Shown one piece after another: positions 39,722 to 48,448 of a stretch of DNA of 64,000 nt. Numbering within the stretch: the first letter of the stretch is position 1; the number at the start of each line of letters is the position of its first letter. The notes under the pieces were generated by a model. That model saw nothing but the letters and a program-made list of their open reading frames with translations. It was not told the origin of the DNA and made no database searches. This DNA comes from Streptomyces sp. AC550_RSS872 (GTDB lineage Bacteria; Actinomycetota; Actinomycetes; Streptomycetales; Streptomycetaceae), in contig NZ_JAGMUL010000043.1 in NCBI RefSeq assembly GCF_019049285.1, positions 52,327 to 116,326 of the forward strand, written 5' to 3'. The translations under genes were made by a program, and so were the position numbers.

Positions 39722-42433
39722 ATGACCGACCCCAACGCCATCCAGCCGAGCGCGCTCGACCAGCTCCCCGACCGTGACCCGGAGGAGACCGCCGAATGGC
39801 AGGCCTCCCTGGACGCGGTCGCCAAGGCAGCCGGCCCGCACCGCGCCGCATACCTGATGCGCCGCACGCTGGAGAGGGCCGAGGGCACCGGCATCGCGCT
39901 GCCCAAGCTCCTCGAGACCGACTACGTCAACACCATCCCGACCTCCGCCGAGCCGGCCGTGCCCGGTGACGAGGCGATGGAGTCCCGTATCACCGCGTGG
40001 AACCGCTGGAACGCGGCCGCCATGGTGACCCGGGGCAGCAAACACGGCGTCGGCGGCCACATCGCCACCTTCGCCTCCGCGGCCTGGCTCTACGAGACCG
40101 GCTTCAACCACTTCTTCAAGGGCAAGGACTCCGGGGAAGCGGCCGGCTCCGGCGACCAGCTGTACATCCAGGGCCACGCCTCCCCCGGCATCTACGCCCG
40201 CGCCTTCCTCGACGGCCGGCTGACCGAGGAACACCTCGACAACTTCCGTCAGGAGGCCGGCGGCAACGGACTCCCGTCCTACCCGCACCCCCGCCGGCTG
40301 CCCTGGCTGTGGGAGTTCCCGACGGTGTCCATGGGCCTCGGCCCGCTGTCGGCGATCTACCAGGCCCGCTTCAACCGCTATCTCACGGCGCGCGGCATCA
40401 AGGACGTCTCGAACTCGCACGTCTGGGCCTTCCTCGGCGACGGCGAGATGGACGAGCCGGAGTCCACGGCGGCACTCGCCCTGGCCTCCCGCGAGGGCCT
40501 GGACAACCTGACCTTCGTCATCAACTGCAACCTCCAGCGCCTCGACGGCCCGGTCCGCGCCAACTTCAAGATCGTGCAGGAGCTGGAGGCCCAGTTCCGC
40601 GGCGCCGGCTGGAACGTCGTCAAGACGCTGTGGGGTACGGCGTGGGACGAGCTGTTCCAGCTCGACACCACCGGCGCGCTCGTACGCCGCCTGCGCGAGG
40701 TACCCGACGCGCAGGTGCAGACGTACCAGACCCGCGACGCCGCCTACATCCGCCAGGACTTCTTCGGGGCCGACCCCGCGCTGGCCGAGATGGCGAAGCT
40801 GCTGAGCGACGACAAGATCCTTGAGTGCTTCCACCTCTCCCGCGGTGGCCACGAGGCCCGCAAGGTGTACGCCGCCTACAAGGCCGCCGTCGAGTTCAAG
40901 GGCGCGCCGACGGTCATCCTGGCCCAGACGGTCAAGGGCTTCACCCTCGGCGAGGGCTTCGCGTCGAAGAACGCCAACCACCAGATGAAGAAGCTGACGG
41001 TGGACGAGTTCAAGGCGATGCGCGACCTGCTGGAGCTGCCCATCAAGGACAGCGACTTCGTCGACGGGGTCGTCCCCTACGGCCACCCCGGCGCCGACTC
41101 CCCCGAGGTCCGCTACCTCCAGGAGCGCCGCGCGGCCCTCGGCGGCCCGGCCCCGGCCCGCCGCGTGCACCCGGTGGCCCCGCTGCCGGCCCCGGCGGAG
41201 AAGGCGTTCGCGTCCTTCGACAAGGGCTCCGGTTCGCAGAACGTGGCGACCACGATGGCCTTCGTCCGCCTGATCAAGGACCTGGTCCGCGACAAGGAGA
41301 CGGGCAAGCGCTGGGTGCCGATCGTCCCCGACGAGGCGCGCACCTTCGGTATGGAGAGCCTGTTCCCGTCGCTGGGCATCTACTCGCCCAAGGGCCAGAC
41401 GTACGAGCCGGTCGACCGCGACCAGCTGATGTACTACAAGGAGGCCAAGAACGGCCAGATCCTCAACGAGGGGATCACCGAGGCCGGTTCCATGGCCGAC
41501 TTCATCGCCGCGTCCACCGCGTACTCCACGCACGGCGAAGCGATGATCCCGTTCTACATCTTCTACTCGATGTTCGGCTGGCAGCGCACGGCCGACCAGA
41601 TGTGGCAGCTCGGCGACCAGCTCGGCCGCGGCTTCCTGGTGGGCGCGACGGCGGGCCGTACGACGCTGACGGGTGAGGGCTTGCAGCACGCCGACGGCCA
41701 CTCGCCGGTGATCGCGGCGACGAACCCGGCGGCGCTGACGTACGACCCGGCCTTCGCGTACGAGGTCGCGACGATCGTCAAGGACGGTCTGCGCCGGATG
41801 TACGGCGAGGCGGCGCCGGGCGAGGACCCGAACGTCTTCTACTACCTGACGGTCTACAACGAGCCGCTCCCCCAGCCCGCGAAGCCGTCCGGGCTCGGCG
41901 TCGACGAGGGCATCGTCAAGGGCCTGTACCGCTTCAACACGGCGGAGTCGGCCGAGCTGTCCCCGGCGGCCAACGCCCCGCGCATCCAGCTGCTGGGCTC
42001 CGGTACCGCGATCCACTGGGTGCTTCAGGCGCAGAAGCTGCTCGCCGAGGAGTGGGGCGTGGCGGCCGACGTCTGGTCCGCGACGTCCTGGACGGAGCTG
42101 CGCCGGGACGCGCTGGAGGCGGACGCGGCGCTGCTGCGGGGCGAGGAGCGGGTGCCGTACGTCCGTCAGGCGCTCCAGGGCGCCGAGGGCCCGGTGCTGG
42201 CGGTCTCCGACTACATGCGCCAGGTTCCCGACCAGATCGCGCAGTGGGTCGAGCAGGACTACTCCTCGCTGGGCGCGGACGGCTTCGGCCTCTCCGACAC
42301 CCGCGAGGCGGCCCGCCGCCACTTCGGCGTCGACGCCCAGTCGATCGTCGTCGCTGCCCTGGCCCAGCTCGTGAAGCGGGGCGAGGTCAAGGCGACGGCG
42401 GTGAAGGAGGCGCGGGAGCGCTACGGCCTGTAG
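39722..42433 (+). CDS. aceE: Pyruvate dehydrogenase E1 component, homodimeric
   Basis: Thiamine-diphosphate enzyme that decarboxylates pyruvate and reductively acetylates the lipoyl groups of E2. 903 aa, near the usual length for the homodimeric E1. N-terminal region has GGHIATFASAAWLYETGFNH and YIQGHASPGIYARAFLDGRL; the ThDP-binding motif is WAFLGDGEMDEPES...NLTFVINCNLQRLDGPVRAN (GDG to NCN). The ATG at 39722 has GAGGAAGGCGG upstream; ATG 39686 is rejected. It lies downstream of the GntR gene and a palindrome; lpdA and sucB are 1.3 kb upstream. Confidence 0.96.
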   Translation: MTDPNAIQPSALDQLPDRDPEETAEWQASLDAVAKAAGPHRAAYLMRRTLERAEGTGIALPKLLETDYVNTIPTSAEPAVPGDEAMESRITAWNRWNAAAMVTRGSKHGVGGHIATFASAAWLYETGFNHFFKGKDSGEAAGSGDQLYIQGHASPGIYARAFLDGRLTEEHLDNFRQEAGGNGLPSYPHPRRLPWLWEFPTVSMGLGPLSAIYQARFNRYLTARGIKDVSNSHVWAFLGDGEMDEPESTAALALASREGLDNLTFVINCNLQRLDGPVRANFKIVQELEAQFRGAGWNVVKTLWGTAWDELFQLDTTGALVRRLREVPDAQVQTYQTRDAAYIRQDFFGADPALAEMAKLLSDDKILECFHLSRGGHEARKVYAAYKAAVEFKGAPTVILAQTVKGFTLGEGFASKNANHQMKKLTVDEFKAMRDLLELPIKDSDFVDGVVPYGHPGADSPEVRYLQERRAALGGPAPARRVHPVAPLPAPAEKAFASFDKGSGSQNVATTMAFVRLIKDLVRDKETGKRWVPIVPDEARTFGMESLFPSLGIYSPKGQTYEPVDRDQLMYYKEAKNGQILNEGITEAGSMADFIAASTAYSTHGEAMIPFYIFYSMFGWQRTADQMWQLGDQLGRGFLVGATAGRTTLTGEGLQHADGHSPVIAATNPAALTYDPAFAYEVATIVKDGLRRMYGEAAPGEDPNVFYYLTVYNEPLPQPAKPSGLGVDEGIVKGLYRFNTAESAELSPAANAPRIQLLGSGTAIHWVLQAQKLLAEEWGVAADVWSATSWTELRRDALEADAALLRGEERVPYVRQALQGAEGPVLAVSDYMRQVPDQIAQWVEQDYSSLGADGFGLSDTREAARRHFGVDAQSIVVAALAQLVKRGEVKATAVKEARERYGL

Positions 42434-42442
42434 TCGGCGGTT

Positions 42443-42630
42443 CCTCGCCCCCGCCGCCCCTACCCGTCCCATCCCTCTGGGGCTCCGCCCCAGACCCCGC
42501 TCCTCAAACGCCGGAGGGGCTGAGTTCTTTCAGCCCGTCCGGCGTTTGAGGACGAGGCCCGCAGGGCCGACAGCGGGGTCTGGGGGCGCAGCCCCCAGGG
42601 ACGGGACGGGTAGGGGCGGCGGGGGCGAGG
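42443..42630. repeat. Long inverted-repeat element, copy 1 (188 bp)
   Basis: Ends are perfect 28-bp inverted repeats (42443-42470, starting CCTCGCCCCCGCCGCCCC, and 42603-42630). Inside, another inverted pair of CTCCTCAAACGCCGG and CCGGCGTTTGAGGA surrounds the centre near 42528. The same ends occur at 54146-54437. No gene is inside. It looks like a MITE- or REP-type element. It separates aceE from the WYL gene. Confidence 0.85.
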
Positions 42631-42642
42631 CAGTATGGGCGC

Positions 42643-43686
42643 ATGCGTGCTGCCCGGCTCATCAAGATGGTGCTGCTCCTCCAGTCCCGGCCCTCCATGA
42701 CCGCCGCCGAACTCGCGCGCGAGCTGGAGGTGTCCGAGCGGACCGTCACACGGGATGCGCAGGCGCTGTCGGAGGCGGGCGTTCCGGTGTACGCCGACCG
42801 GGGCCGGGCCGGCGGGTACCGGCTCATCGGCGGATACCGGACCCGTCTGACGGGGCTCGGACGGAGCGAGGCCGAGGCGTTGTTCCTGTCCGGGGTTCCG
42901 GGCGCGCTGCGCGAGATGGGCCTGGAGGACGCCGCCTCCGCCGCCCGGCTGAAGGTGTCGGCGGCCCTCATGCCCTCCCTGCGCGACGCCTCCCGCTCCG
43001 CCGCCCAGCGGTTCCACCTGGACGCACCGAACTGGTTCAAGGAACCGAAGGCCCCCGACCTGCTGCCGGCCGTCGCGGACGCGGTGTGGGACGACCGTCG
43101 GATCGTGGCCCGCTACCGGCGCGGGGAGCGCGAGGTCGAGCGGGAGCTGGAGCCGTACGGGCTCGTGCTGAAGGCGGGGGTCTGGTACCTGTGCGCACGG
43201 GTCGCGGAAAACGGCGGACGCGACGGTCACGGCGGTCACGGCGGTCACGGCGGTCACGGCTCGTATCGGGTGTACCGCATCGACCGCTTCACGGCAGTGG
43301 TCCCCGCCGACGGGCGGGCCGAGCGGTTCGAGCGGGACGAGGAGTTCGATCTGCCGGGTTTCTGGGACGAGCGGGCCGAGCAGTTCGCGCGTTCCCTGCT
43401 GCGGGCCGAGGTCGTGGTGCGGGTGTCGCCGGACGGGGTGCGCCGGTTGCCGTACGCCGTCGATCCGCACTCCGCGCGGGAGGCGCTCCGGGCGGCGGGC
43501 GCCCCGGACGGGGACGGCTGGGTGACACTGACGCTCCCGGTGGAGTCCGAGGAGGTCGCCCACACCCAGCTCTCGGCACTCGGCCCGGAGATCGAGGTGC
43601 TGGCGCCGGAGGAACTGCGGGAGCGTTTCGCGAGGGACGCGATACGACTGGCCGCGCTGTACGGCTCAGGTACGGCACGCCGATAA
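42643..43686 (+). CDS. WYL-domain transcriptional regulator
   Basis: 347 aa, HTH_11 winged helix at the N-terminus (MRAARLIKMVLLLQSRPSMT, ELARELEVSERTVTRDAQAL, GVPVYADRGRAGGYRLIGGY) and a WYL domain (VERELEPYGLVLKAGVWYLC... GSYRVYRIDRFTAVVPADGR) followed by a WCX segment. WYL domains bind nucleic acids or small ligands; this family regulates DNA-damage and defence genes in some actinobacteria. A four-unit Gly-His-Gly repeat interrupts the WYL domain. Start ATG 42643, 13 bp after the long inverted repeat. Target unknown. Confidence 0.93.
   Translation: MRAARLIKMVLLLQSRPSMTAAELARELEVSERTVTRDAQALSEAGVPVYADRGRAGGYRLIGGYRTRLTGLGRSEAEALFLSGVPGALREMGLEDAASAARLKVSAALMPSLRDASRSAAQRFHLDAPNWFKEPKAPDLLPAVADAVWDDRRIVARYRRGEREVERELEPYGLVLKAGVWYLCARVAENGGRDGHGGHGGHGGHGSYRVYRIDRFTAVVPADGRAERFERDEEFDLPGFWDERAEQFARSLLRAEVVVRVSPDGVRRLPYAVDPHSAREALRAAGAPDGDGWVTLTLPVESEEVAHTQLSALGPEIEVLAPEELRERFARDAIRLAALYGSGTARR
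43225..43260 (+). repeat. Four 9-bp tandem repeats inside the WYL gene
   Basis: GGTCACGGC at 43225, 43234, 43243 and 43252, each encoding Gly-His-Gly in frame. Copy number can change without a frameshift. Confidence 0.9.
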
Positions 43687-43742
43687 CAATCCGCCTCACT
43701 CCACGTGCGTCCCACCCCCACAGGGCCGATGCTTGACCCGTG

Positions 43743-44261
43743 ATGGACGAGACGGAGTTCTGGGAGCTGGTGGACGGCGCCCGTGAGGCGGCCGAGGGCG
43801 ATCCCGAGGAGCAGGCCGACCTGCTCGTGGACCGGCTGCTCCAGCAGGACCCCGACGCGGTGCTCGACTTCGCCCGTCACTTCGAGGCCCGCTACAACCG
43901 CGCGTACACCTGGGATCTGTGGGGCGCCGCCTGGGTTCTGCTGGACGGCGCCAGCGACGACGCGTTCGACTTCTTCCGGTGCTGGCTGATCGGCCAGGGC
44001 CGCGAGATCTACGAAGGCGGTGTGCACGACCCCGACTCGCTCGCCGATCTGCTGGACGACTTCGACGAGGAGTTCGACGGCGACGCGGAGGAGCTCGGCT
44101 ACGCCGCGGACGAGGCCTACGAACAGCTCACCGGCGCCGTCGCCCCCGACCTCGGCATTCCGCCGGCCCCCGCGGAACCGGAGGGCACGCCGGTCGACTT
44201 CGAGAACGAACGGGCGCTGGCGGAGCGGTATCCCAAGCTGTGGGAACGGTTCAAGGACTGA
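43743..44261 (+). CDS. DUF4240 domain protein
   Basis: 172-aa acidic, soluble protein with the family-like opening MDETEFWELVDGAREAAEGD and the central motif WDLWGAAWVLLDGASDDAFD...FRCWLIGQGREIYEGGVHDP. ATG 43743 is used (GTG 43740 is adjacent). This DUF is widespread in actinobacteria and its role is unknown. Codes alone between WYL and FemAB-like genes. Confidence 0.88.
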   Translation: MDETEFWELVDGAREAAEGDPEEQADLLVDRLLQQDPDAVLDFARHFEARYNRAYTWDLWGAAWVLLDGASDDAFDFFRCWLIGQGREIYEGGVHDPDSLADLLDDFDEEFDGDAEELGYAADEAYEQLTGAVAPDLGIPPAPAEPEGTPVDFENERALAERYPKLWERFKD

Positions 44262-44447
44262 GCCGTCGCGGCTGGGCCACGGCGTGGTGCGCTCTCGCTG
44301 TTGCTTACCTGTTGCTCATGATCCCCTCCGGTCAGTGCCTGGTGACCGACATCACCGGGTGGGCCGGGAACGTTCACACCCCGTCTCTTGACCCGTTCCG
44401 TGAGCTCCGGCTTAGGGTGGCCGCCCCCGACCAGGAGCACCCCGCCC

Positions 44448-45575
44448 ATGACCAGCCTGTTCGTGCGGGAGATACCGCGCGCGGAGCACCTCGCCCAGCT
44501 GCGGCGGTATCCCGACGCGAGCCATCTCCAGATCCCCGAGTGGGGCGACGTGAAGCCCGACTGGCTGCCGGAGAGCGTCGGCTGGTTCGAGGACGGGGAG
44601 TTGGTCGCGACGGCGCTCGTCCTGTACCGGCCACTGCCCGGGACCAGGCGCTTCCTGGCCTACCTGCCCGACGGCCCCGCGATCGACTGGCGTACGCCGC
44701 GCCTGGAGCGCTGGCTGGACCCGCTGGTCACCCACCTGAAGAAGATCGGGGCGTTCTCGGTCCGGATCGGCCCGCCCCTCGTCGTACGTCACTGGGACGC
44801 GGCGACCGTGGCGAAGGGCGTCGCCGACCCCGGCGTACGTCATCTGCGCGATCTGCCGCCGGACGGCATCGACGGCTACGCGCTCGACGTCGCGGAGCGG
44901 CTGGGGCGACTCGGGTGGCGGCGGTGCGAGGAGGACGACGGGAGCGGCTTCGGCGTCGGTCAGCCGCGCTACGGCTGTGAGATCCCGTTGGCGGGGCGCT
45001 CGGTGGACGAGCTGCGCGGGGCCCTCGCGCCGCACTGGGAGCAGTCCCTGCGTACGGCCGAGGCGGCGGGCGTCCGTGTCTCCTGGGGCTCGGCCGCCGA
45101 CCTGCCCGAGTTCCACCGCCTCTACACCGCGACCGCCGCCCGCGACGGCTTCAGGGCCCGCCCGCTGGACTACTTCCGGCGCATGTGGGCGGCCCTGAAC
45201 GCCGAGGACGACGACCGGCTGCGGCTCTACGTCGCCGAGTACGACGGCGAGGTGCTCTCCGCGGCACTCATGATCAGCGTCGGCTCCCGCGTCTGGCACT
45301 CGTACGCCGCGTCCGGCCGCCGGGGCCGCGAACTGCGGCCCAGCAGCGCACTGCTGTGGCGCATGCTGGGCGACGCGCGAGCCGCGGGCGCCAGGACCTA
45401 CGATCTCCGCTCCATCACCCCCACCCTCACCGAGGACCGGCTGCGCGGCCGGCTCGTGTTCAAGACGGGAGCGGGCGGCCGGGCGGTGGAGTACCTCGGG
45501 GAGTGGGAGCTGCCGGTGGGGAGTCAGGGGAAGGTGCTTCAGCGGGCGTTGGGGGTCTATCTGGGGCGGCGGTGA
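44448..45575 (+). CDS. FemAB-family peptidyltransferase (lipid II-dependent)
   Basis: 375 aa with two GNAT-like lobes. Typical features: HLQIPEWGDVKPDWLPESVG, PGTRRFLAYLPDGPAIDW, FSVRIGPPLVVRHWD, and in the second lobe FHRLYTATAARDGFRARPLDYF, LYVAEYDGEVLSAALMI and WRMLGDARAAGARTYDLRSI. FemAB proteins add amino acids from tRNA to the peptidoglycan precursor; in Streptomyces the first Gly of the branch is added by FemX-like enzymes. ATG 44448 with CCAGGAG 10 bases upstream. The following amidase gene is convergent. Confidence 0.92.
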   Translation: MTSLFVREIPRAEHLAQLRRYPDASHLQIPEWGDVKPDWLPESVGWFEDGELVATALVLYRPLPGTRRFLAYLPDGPAIDWRTPRLERWLDPLVTHLKKIGAFSVRIGPPLVVRHWDAATVAKGVADPGVRHLRDLPPDGIDGYALDVAERLGRLGWRRCEEDDGSGFGVGQPRYGCEIPLAGRSVDELRGALAPHWEQSLRTAEAAGVRVSWGSAADLPEFHRLYTATAARDGFRARPLDYFRRMWAALNAEDDDRLRLYVAEYDGEVLSAALMISVGSRVWHSYAASGRRGRELRPSSALLWRMLGDARAAGARTYDLRSITPTLTEDRLRGRLVFKTGAGGRAVEYLGEWELPVGSQGKVLQRALGVYLGRR

Positions 45576-45646
45576 GGGCCCTCTTGTGAGCCGGCACGGG
45601 GAGGTCATGGGGAGGGGCGCGGACCGCACTCACGGCGCTGTGCAGG

Positions 45647-46495
45647 TCAGCCTCTGCCCTGTAGCCGGGCCGCCGTCGCCCTGATCTCCGGGAGGCGGGC
45701 GGTGAGGGCCGCACCCGGGCAGCTCGTCATGTAGCCCTCGTTGTGGCCGGCGACGGCCGGGAGCGGGGCGGTGGCGCCGGAGGCGTAGCGGCTCTGGCTG
45801 TTGCTGGAGGTCAGCCGGACCTTCGCGCGCGGGTCCGTGTCGGAGATGCCCAGCTTCCACGCGGCCAGCGCGGCGATCGAGTCGGTCATGGCCTGGGGCA
45901 CGGGCACCCCGGCTGTGAAGGTGCCGATGGCGGCGATGCCGGTGGTGCGGTGGTTGAAGCCCTGGGTGTGGGCGCCGGTGACCGGGCGGTCGATGCCGCC
46001 CGCACGGCCCTCGTAGATGGTGCCGCAGCGGTCGACGAGGAAGTTGTAGCCGATGTCGTCCCAGTCGCGGGACCCGGTCTGGCCCGCGTACACGTACCGG
46101 ATGATGCGGGGCACGTCGGCGCAGTCGTAGCCGTTGGGCGAGTCGGTGTGGTGGACGAAGACGGCGACGACCCTGTCGTCGTAGCGCGGTGGTGGCTGGG
46201 CACGCCGGGTGTCGTCGTCCAGCCAGGCCGACCTCGGGACGATGGGCGGCCGGGGTGCCTGGTGCGAGGCTGCGGGACGCGCCGCGACGGGCCGCGCGGA
46301 GGCCGCGACGACGCGTTCGACCCCGCTCGCGCACAACGCCAGCGCGAGGACGGCGGCGAGGCCGGGCAGACAGCCGAGCAGCACGAGCAGAACGGGCGGA
46401 GCACGCCACCCCCGCGGGGCCCGCAACCAGCCCAGGGACTGCAACCCGGCGCTGGGCGGGCGCCGGCTCCGGGACTGCGCCCGGGCCCGGGACAC
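45647..46495 (-). CDS. PGRP-type N-acetylmuramoyl-L-alanine amidase, membrane-anchored
   Basis: About 282 aa if GTG 46495 is the start. A short basic N-terminus (RARAQSRSRRPPS) precedes a membrane anchor (APPVLLVLLGCLPGLAAVLA) and then the amidase_2/PGRP domain: VVAVFVHHTDSPNGYDCADV with metal ligand His, IGYNFLVDRCGTIYEGRAGG, GAHTQGFNHRTTGI and the C-terminal TSCPGAALTA with the Cys ligand. It would cut the amide bond between muramic acid and L-alanine. The start is uncertain: the frame stays open to 47110, but that stretch is Pro/Arg-rich and unlike protein. Confidence 0.85.
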   Translation of the reverse strand: MSRARAQSRSRRPPSAGLQSLGWLRAPRGWRAPPVLLVLLGCLPGLAAVLALALCASGVERVVAASARPVAARPAASHQAPRPPIVPRSAWLDDDTRRAQPPPRYDDRVVAVFVHHTDSPNGYDCADVPRIIRYVYAGQTGSRDWDDIGYNFLVDRCGTIYEGRAGGIDRPVTGAHTQGFNHRTTGIAAIGTFTAGVPVPQAMTDSIAALAAWKLGISDTDPRAKVRLTSSNSQSRYASGATAPLPAVAGHNEGYMTSCPGAALTARLPEIRATAARLQGRG

Positions 46496-47234
46496 CCGTC
46501 GAGCCCGGTCATGCCACCGGGCCCGAGGCCGTGGCCGACGCCGGGGCCTGGGGCGGGGCCGGGTATGGGTACCGGTACGGGTACGGGTACGAGGGCGCGG
46601 CGAAGCACCGCGCGCCGGCCCGGCCCACCCGTCCGGCACGGCCTGCTCCGCTCCCCCGCCCGGCTCCTCCCACCGAGCCGGTCGCCCGCCCTCGGCCGAC
46701 CGATCCCGGACGATCCGCTCATCCGCCCGGCACACCCCGGGCCCGTGCGCACCGCCCTGCAAGGGGGCGACGTCCGGCACGCGCGGCGTCCCCTGCCCGC
46801 CACCCACGCCGCCCGGTCCCCGCGGCACCTCCCGCCCGCGGCCACCCGCACCCGGATCGCGGGAAGCCCCCGGCAAGGGGCCCTCGGCCACCCCCCGGCA
46901 CGCGGTCTCAGCCCCCGGCCGCACCGGCCCGCCCCTTCGCACAGCCCACGCCGTCCCCGCAGCCCACGGTATTCGTACGACACGAGGTCCTCGTCTCCCC
47001 CGTGTTCGCCGGAAGACCCCTCGGGTGGTCCGTCGGAAGGCACGCATGGTCCTACTGTCCGACGGATCACGTCCGCCCGCGATGTGTGGTGTGACACGCC
47101 GTGGAACCATCGTCCCGGTCCGGGGCGTTTCTCCAGGTGAACGCGGCGTGGCCGGTTCCTGGCGGCATGTGTTCGTGTGCTGATCAACGGGCGCCTTACG
47201 CGCGTACTAAGGGGTCCGAGAGAAAGGCGGCTCT
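46496..47234. other. Gene-poor GC-rich region (739 bp)
   Basis: No convincing gene on either strand: all six frames are arginine/proline-rich. It contains five hexamer repeats (GGGTAC type, 46561-46590) and the upstream part presumably carries the amidase promoter. The plus strand near 47210 has the GAGAGAAAGG site of the MarP-like gene. Confidence 0.6.
46561..46590. repeat. Five 6-bp tandem repeats
   Basis: Units GGGTAT, GGGTAC, CGGTAC, GGGTAC, GGGTAC from 46561 to 46590, in the leader upstream of the amidase gene. Confidence 0.75.
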
Positions 47235-48419
47235 GTGGACCTGCTCGACATCCTGCTGTTGCTGGTGATCCTGGCCTACGCGGCGTCCGGCTACCGGCGC
47301 GGACTGGTGGCCGGATGCGTCTCGCTGGCCGGTTTCGTGGGCGGTGCGGTGATCGGCGTATGGATCCTGCCGTGGATGATGGACCTGGTCACACCGGGTA
47401 CGACGCAGGCGACCGTGACCGCTGTGCTCACGGTGCTGGTCCCGGCCGTGGTGGTGCACGAGCTGGCCGGCCGGCTGGCCCTGCGGCTGCGCCGGGAGCT
47501 GGACCGCGGGCCGCTCCGGGTGGCCGACGGCGTCGGCGGGGCCGTGGCCAACTCGGTGGCCGTGCTGATCGTGGCCTGGGTGGCCGCGAGTGTCCTCGCC
47601 GCGTCCTCCTCCTCGATGCTCACCTCCGCGATCCGGGACTCCCGGCTGCTCGGCACCGTGCAGGACGCCATGCCGGACACGACACCGGCCTGGTTCTCGC
47701 GGGCCACCACCGCCCTCACCGAAGCCGGTTTCCCGCAGGTCTTCAACCCGTTCGAGAACGAGTCGACCGCCGAGGTCGCCAAGCCCTCCGGCGACAGCGT
47801 CACGGCCGCCGCGACGAACGCCGCCAAGCTCAGCACCGTCAAGATCGAGGGCGTCTCGGGCACCCAGGGCCGCGAGGGCAGCGGCTTCGTCTACGCCCCG
47901 CAGCACGTGATGACCAACGCGCATGTCGTGGCCGGCATCGACGAACCCGGCGTCCGGGTCGGCGGCGTCGGGCGGTCGTACGAGTCACGGGTGGTGCTCT
48001 TCGACCCGCAGCGGGACGTGGCCGTGCTCTACGTCCCCGATCTGCGCGCCCCCGTCCTCCGGTTCGACGACGACGCCACGCGCGGCGACTCGGCGGTCGT
48101 GGCCGGCTATCCGGAGGACGGCGACCTCAACCTCCAGGCGGCGACCGTCGCGAACCGGGTGCGGGCGACCGGCCAGAACATCTACAACGACGCGACCGTC
48201 ACCCGCGAGATCTACTCGATCCGCTCCACCGTCCGCCCCGGCAACTCCGGCGGTCCGCTGCTGACCACCGACGGCAAGGTGTTCGGCGTCGTCTTCGCCC
48301 GTTCCACCTCCGACGACGAGACGGGCTACGTCCTGACGGCGGCCGAGGTCGCCTCCGACGCGAGGCGCGCGGCGAACGCGACGGCGCCGGTGGACACGGG
48401 CGACCTCGTCACGTCCTGA
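47235..48419 (+). CDS. marP: MarP-like membrane serine protease (CvpA/colicin V fold plus trypsin domain)
   Basis: 394 aa: a four-helix CvpA-like membrane domain (about 1-115: LLDILLLLVILAYAASGYRR, GFVGGAVIGVWILPW, AVLTVLVPAVVVHELA) followed by a periplasm-facing trypsin domain with His in VMTNAHVVAGIDEPG, Asp in DPQRDVAVLYVPD and Ser in RPGNSGGPLLTTDG. This is the architecture of mycobacterial MarP, which is needed for acid and oxidative stress survival. Start GTG 47235 with AAAGG before it. The substrate in Streptomyces is unknown; the amidase encoded next to it is a hypothetical client, because mycobacterial MarP activates a peptidoglycan hydrolase. Confidence 0.93.
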   Translation: MDLLDILLLLVILAYAASGYRRGLVAGCVSLAGFVGGAVIGVWILPWMMDLVTPGTTQATVTAVLTVLVPAVVVHELAGRLALRLRRELDRGPLRVADGVGGAVANSVAVLIVAWVAASVLAASSSSMLTSAIRDSRLLGTVQDAMPDTTPAWFSRATTALTEAGFPQVFNPFENESTAEVAKPSGDSVTAAATNAAKLSTVKIEGVSGTQGREGSGFVYAPQHVMTNAHVVAGIDEPGVRVGGVGRSYESRVVLFDPQRDVAVLYVPDLRAPVLRFDDDATRGDSAVVAGYPEDGDLNLQAATVANRVRATGQNIYNDATVTREIYSIRSTVRPGNSGGPLLTTDGKVFGVVFARSTSDDETGYVLTAAEVASDARRAANATAPVDTGDLVTS

Positions 48420-48448
48420 GGCGTCACCTCACCCACGCGTCCGCGCCG

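Noticed and set aside
39680..42472. 930-aa open frame on the minus strand opposite aceE
   Set aside because: Shadow of aceE; composition is Arg/Val/Gly-rich and no motif fits.
44262..44447. Possible small gene between DUF4240 and FemAB-like genes
   Set aside because: No start with ribosome-binding site or protein-like frame in the 186 bp.
46496..47110. N-terminal extension of the amidase frame
   Set aside because: Arg/Pro-rich with no signal peptide; better explained as leader sequence, so a start at 46495 is used though uncertain.
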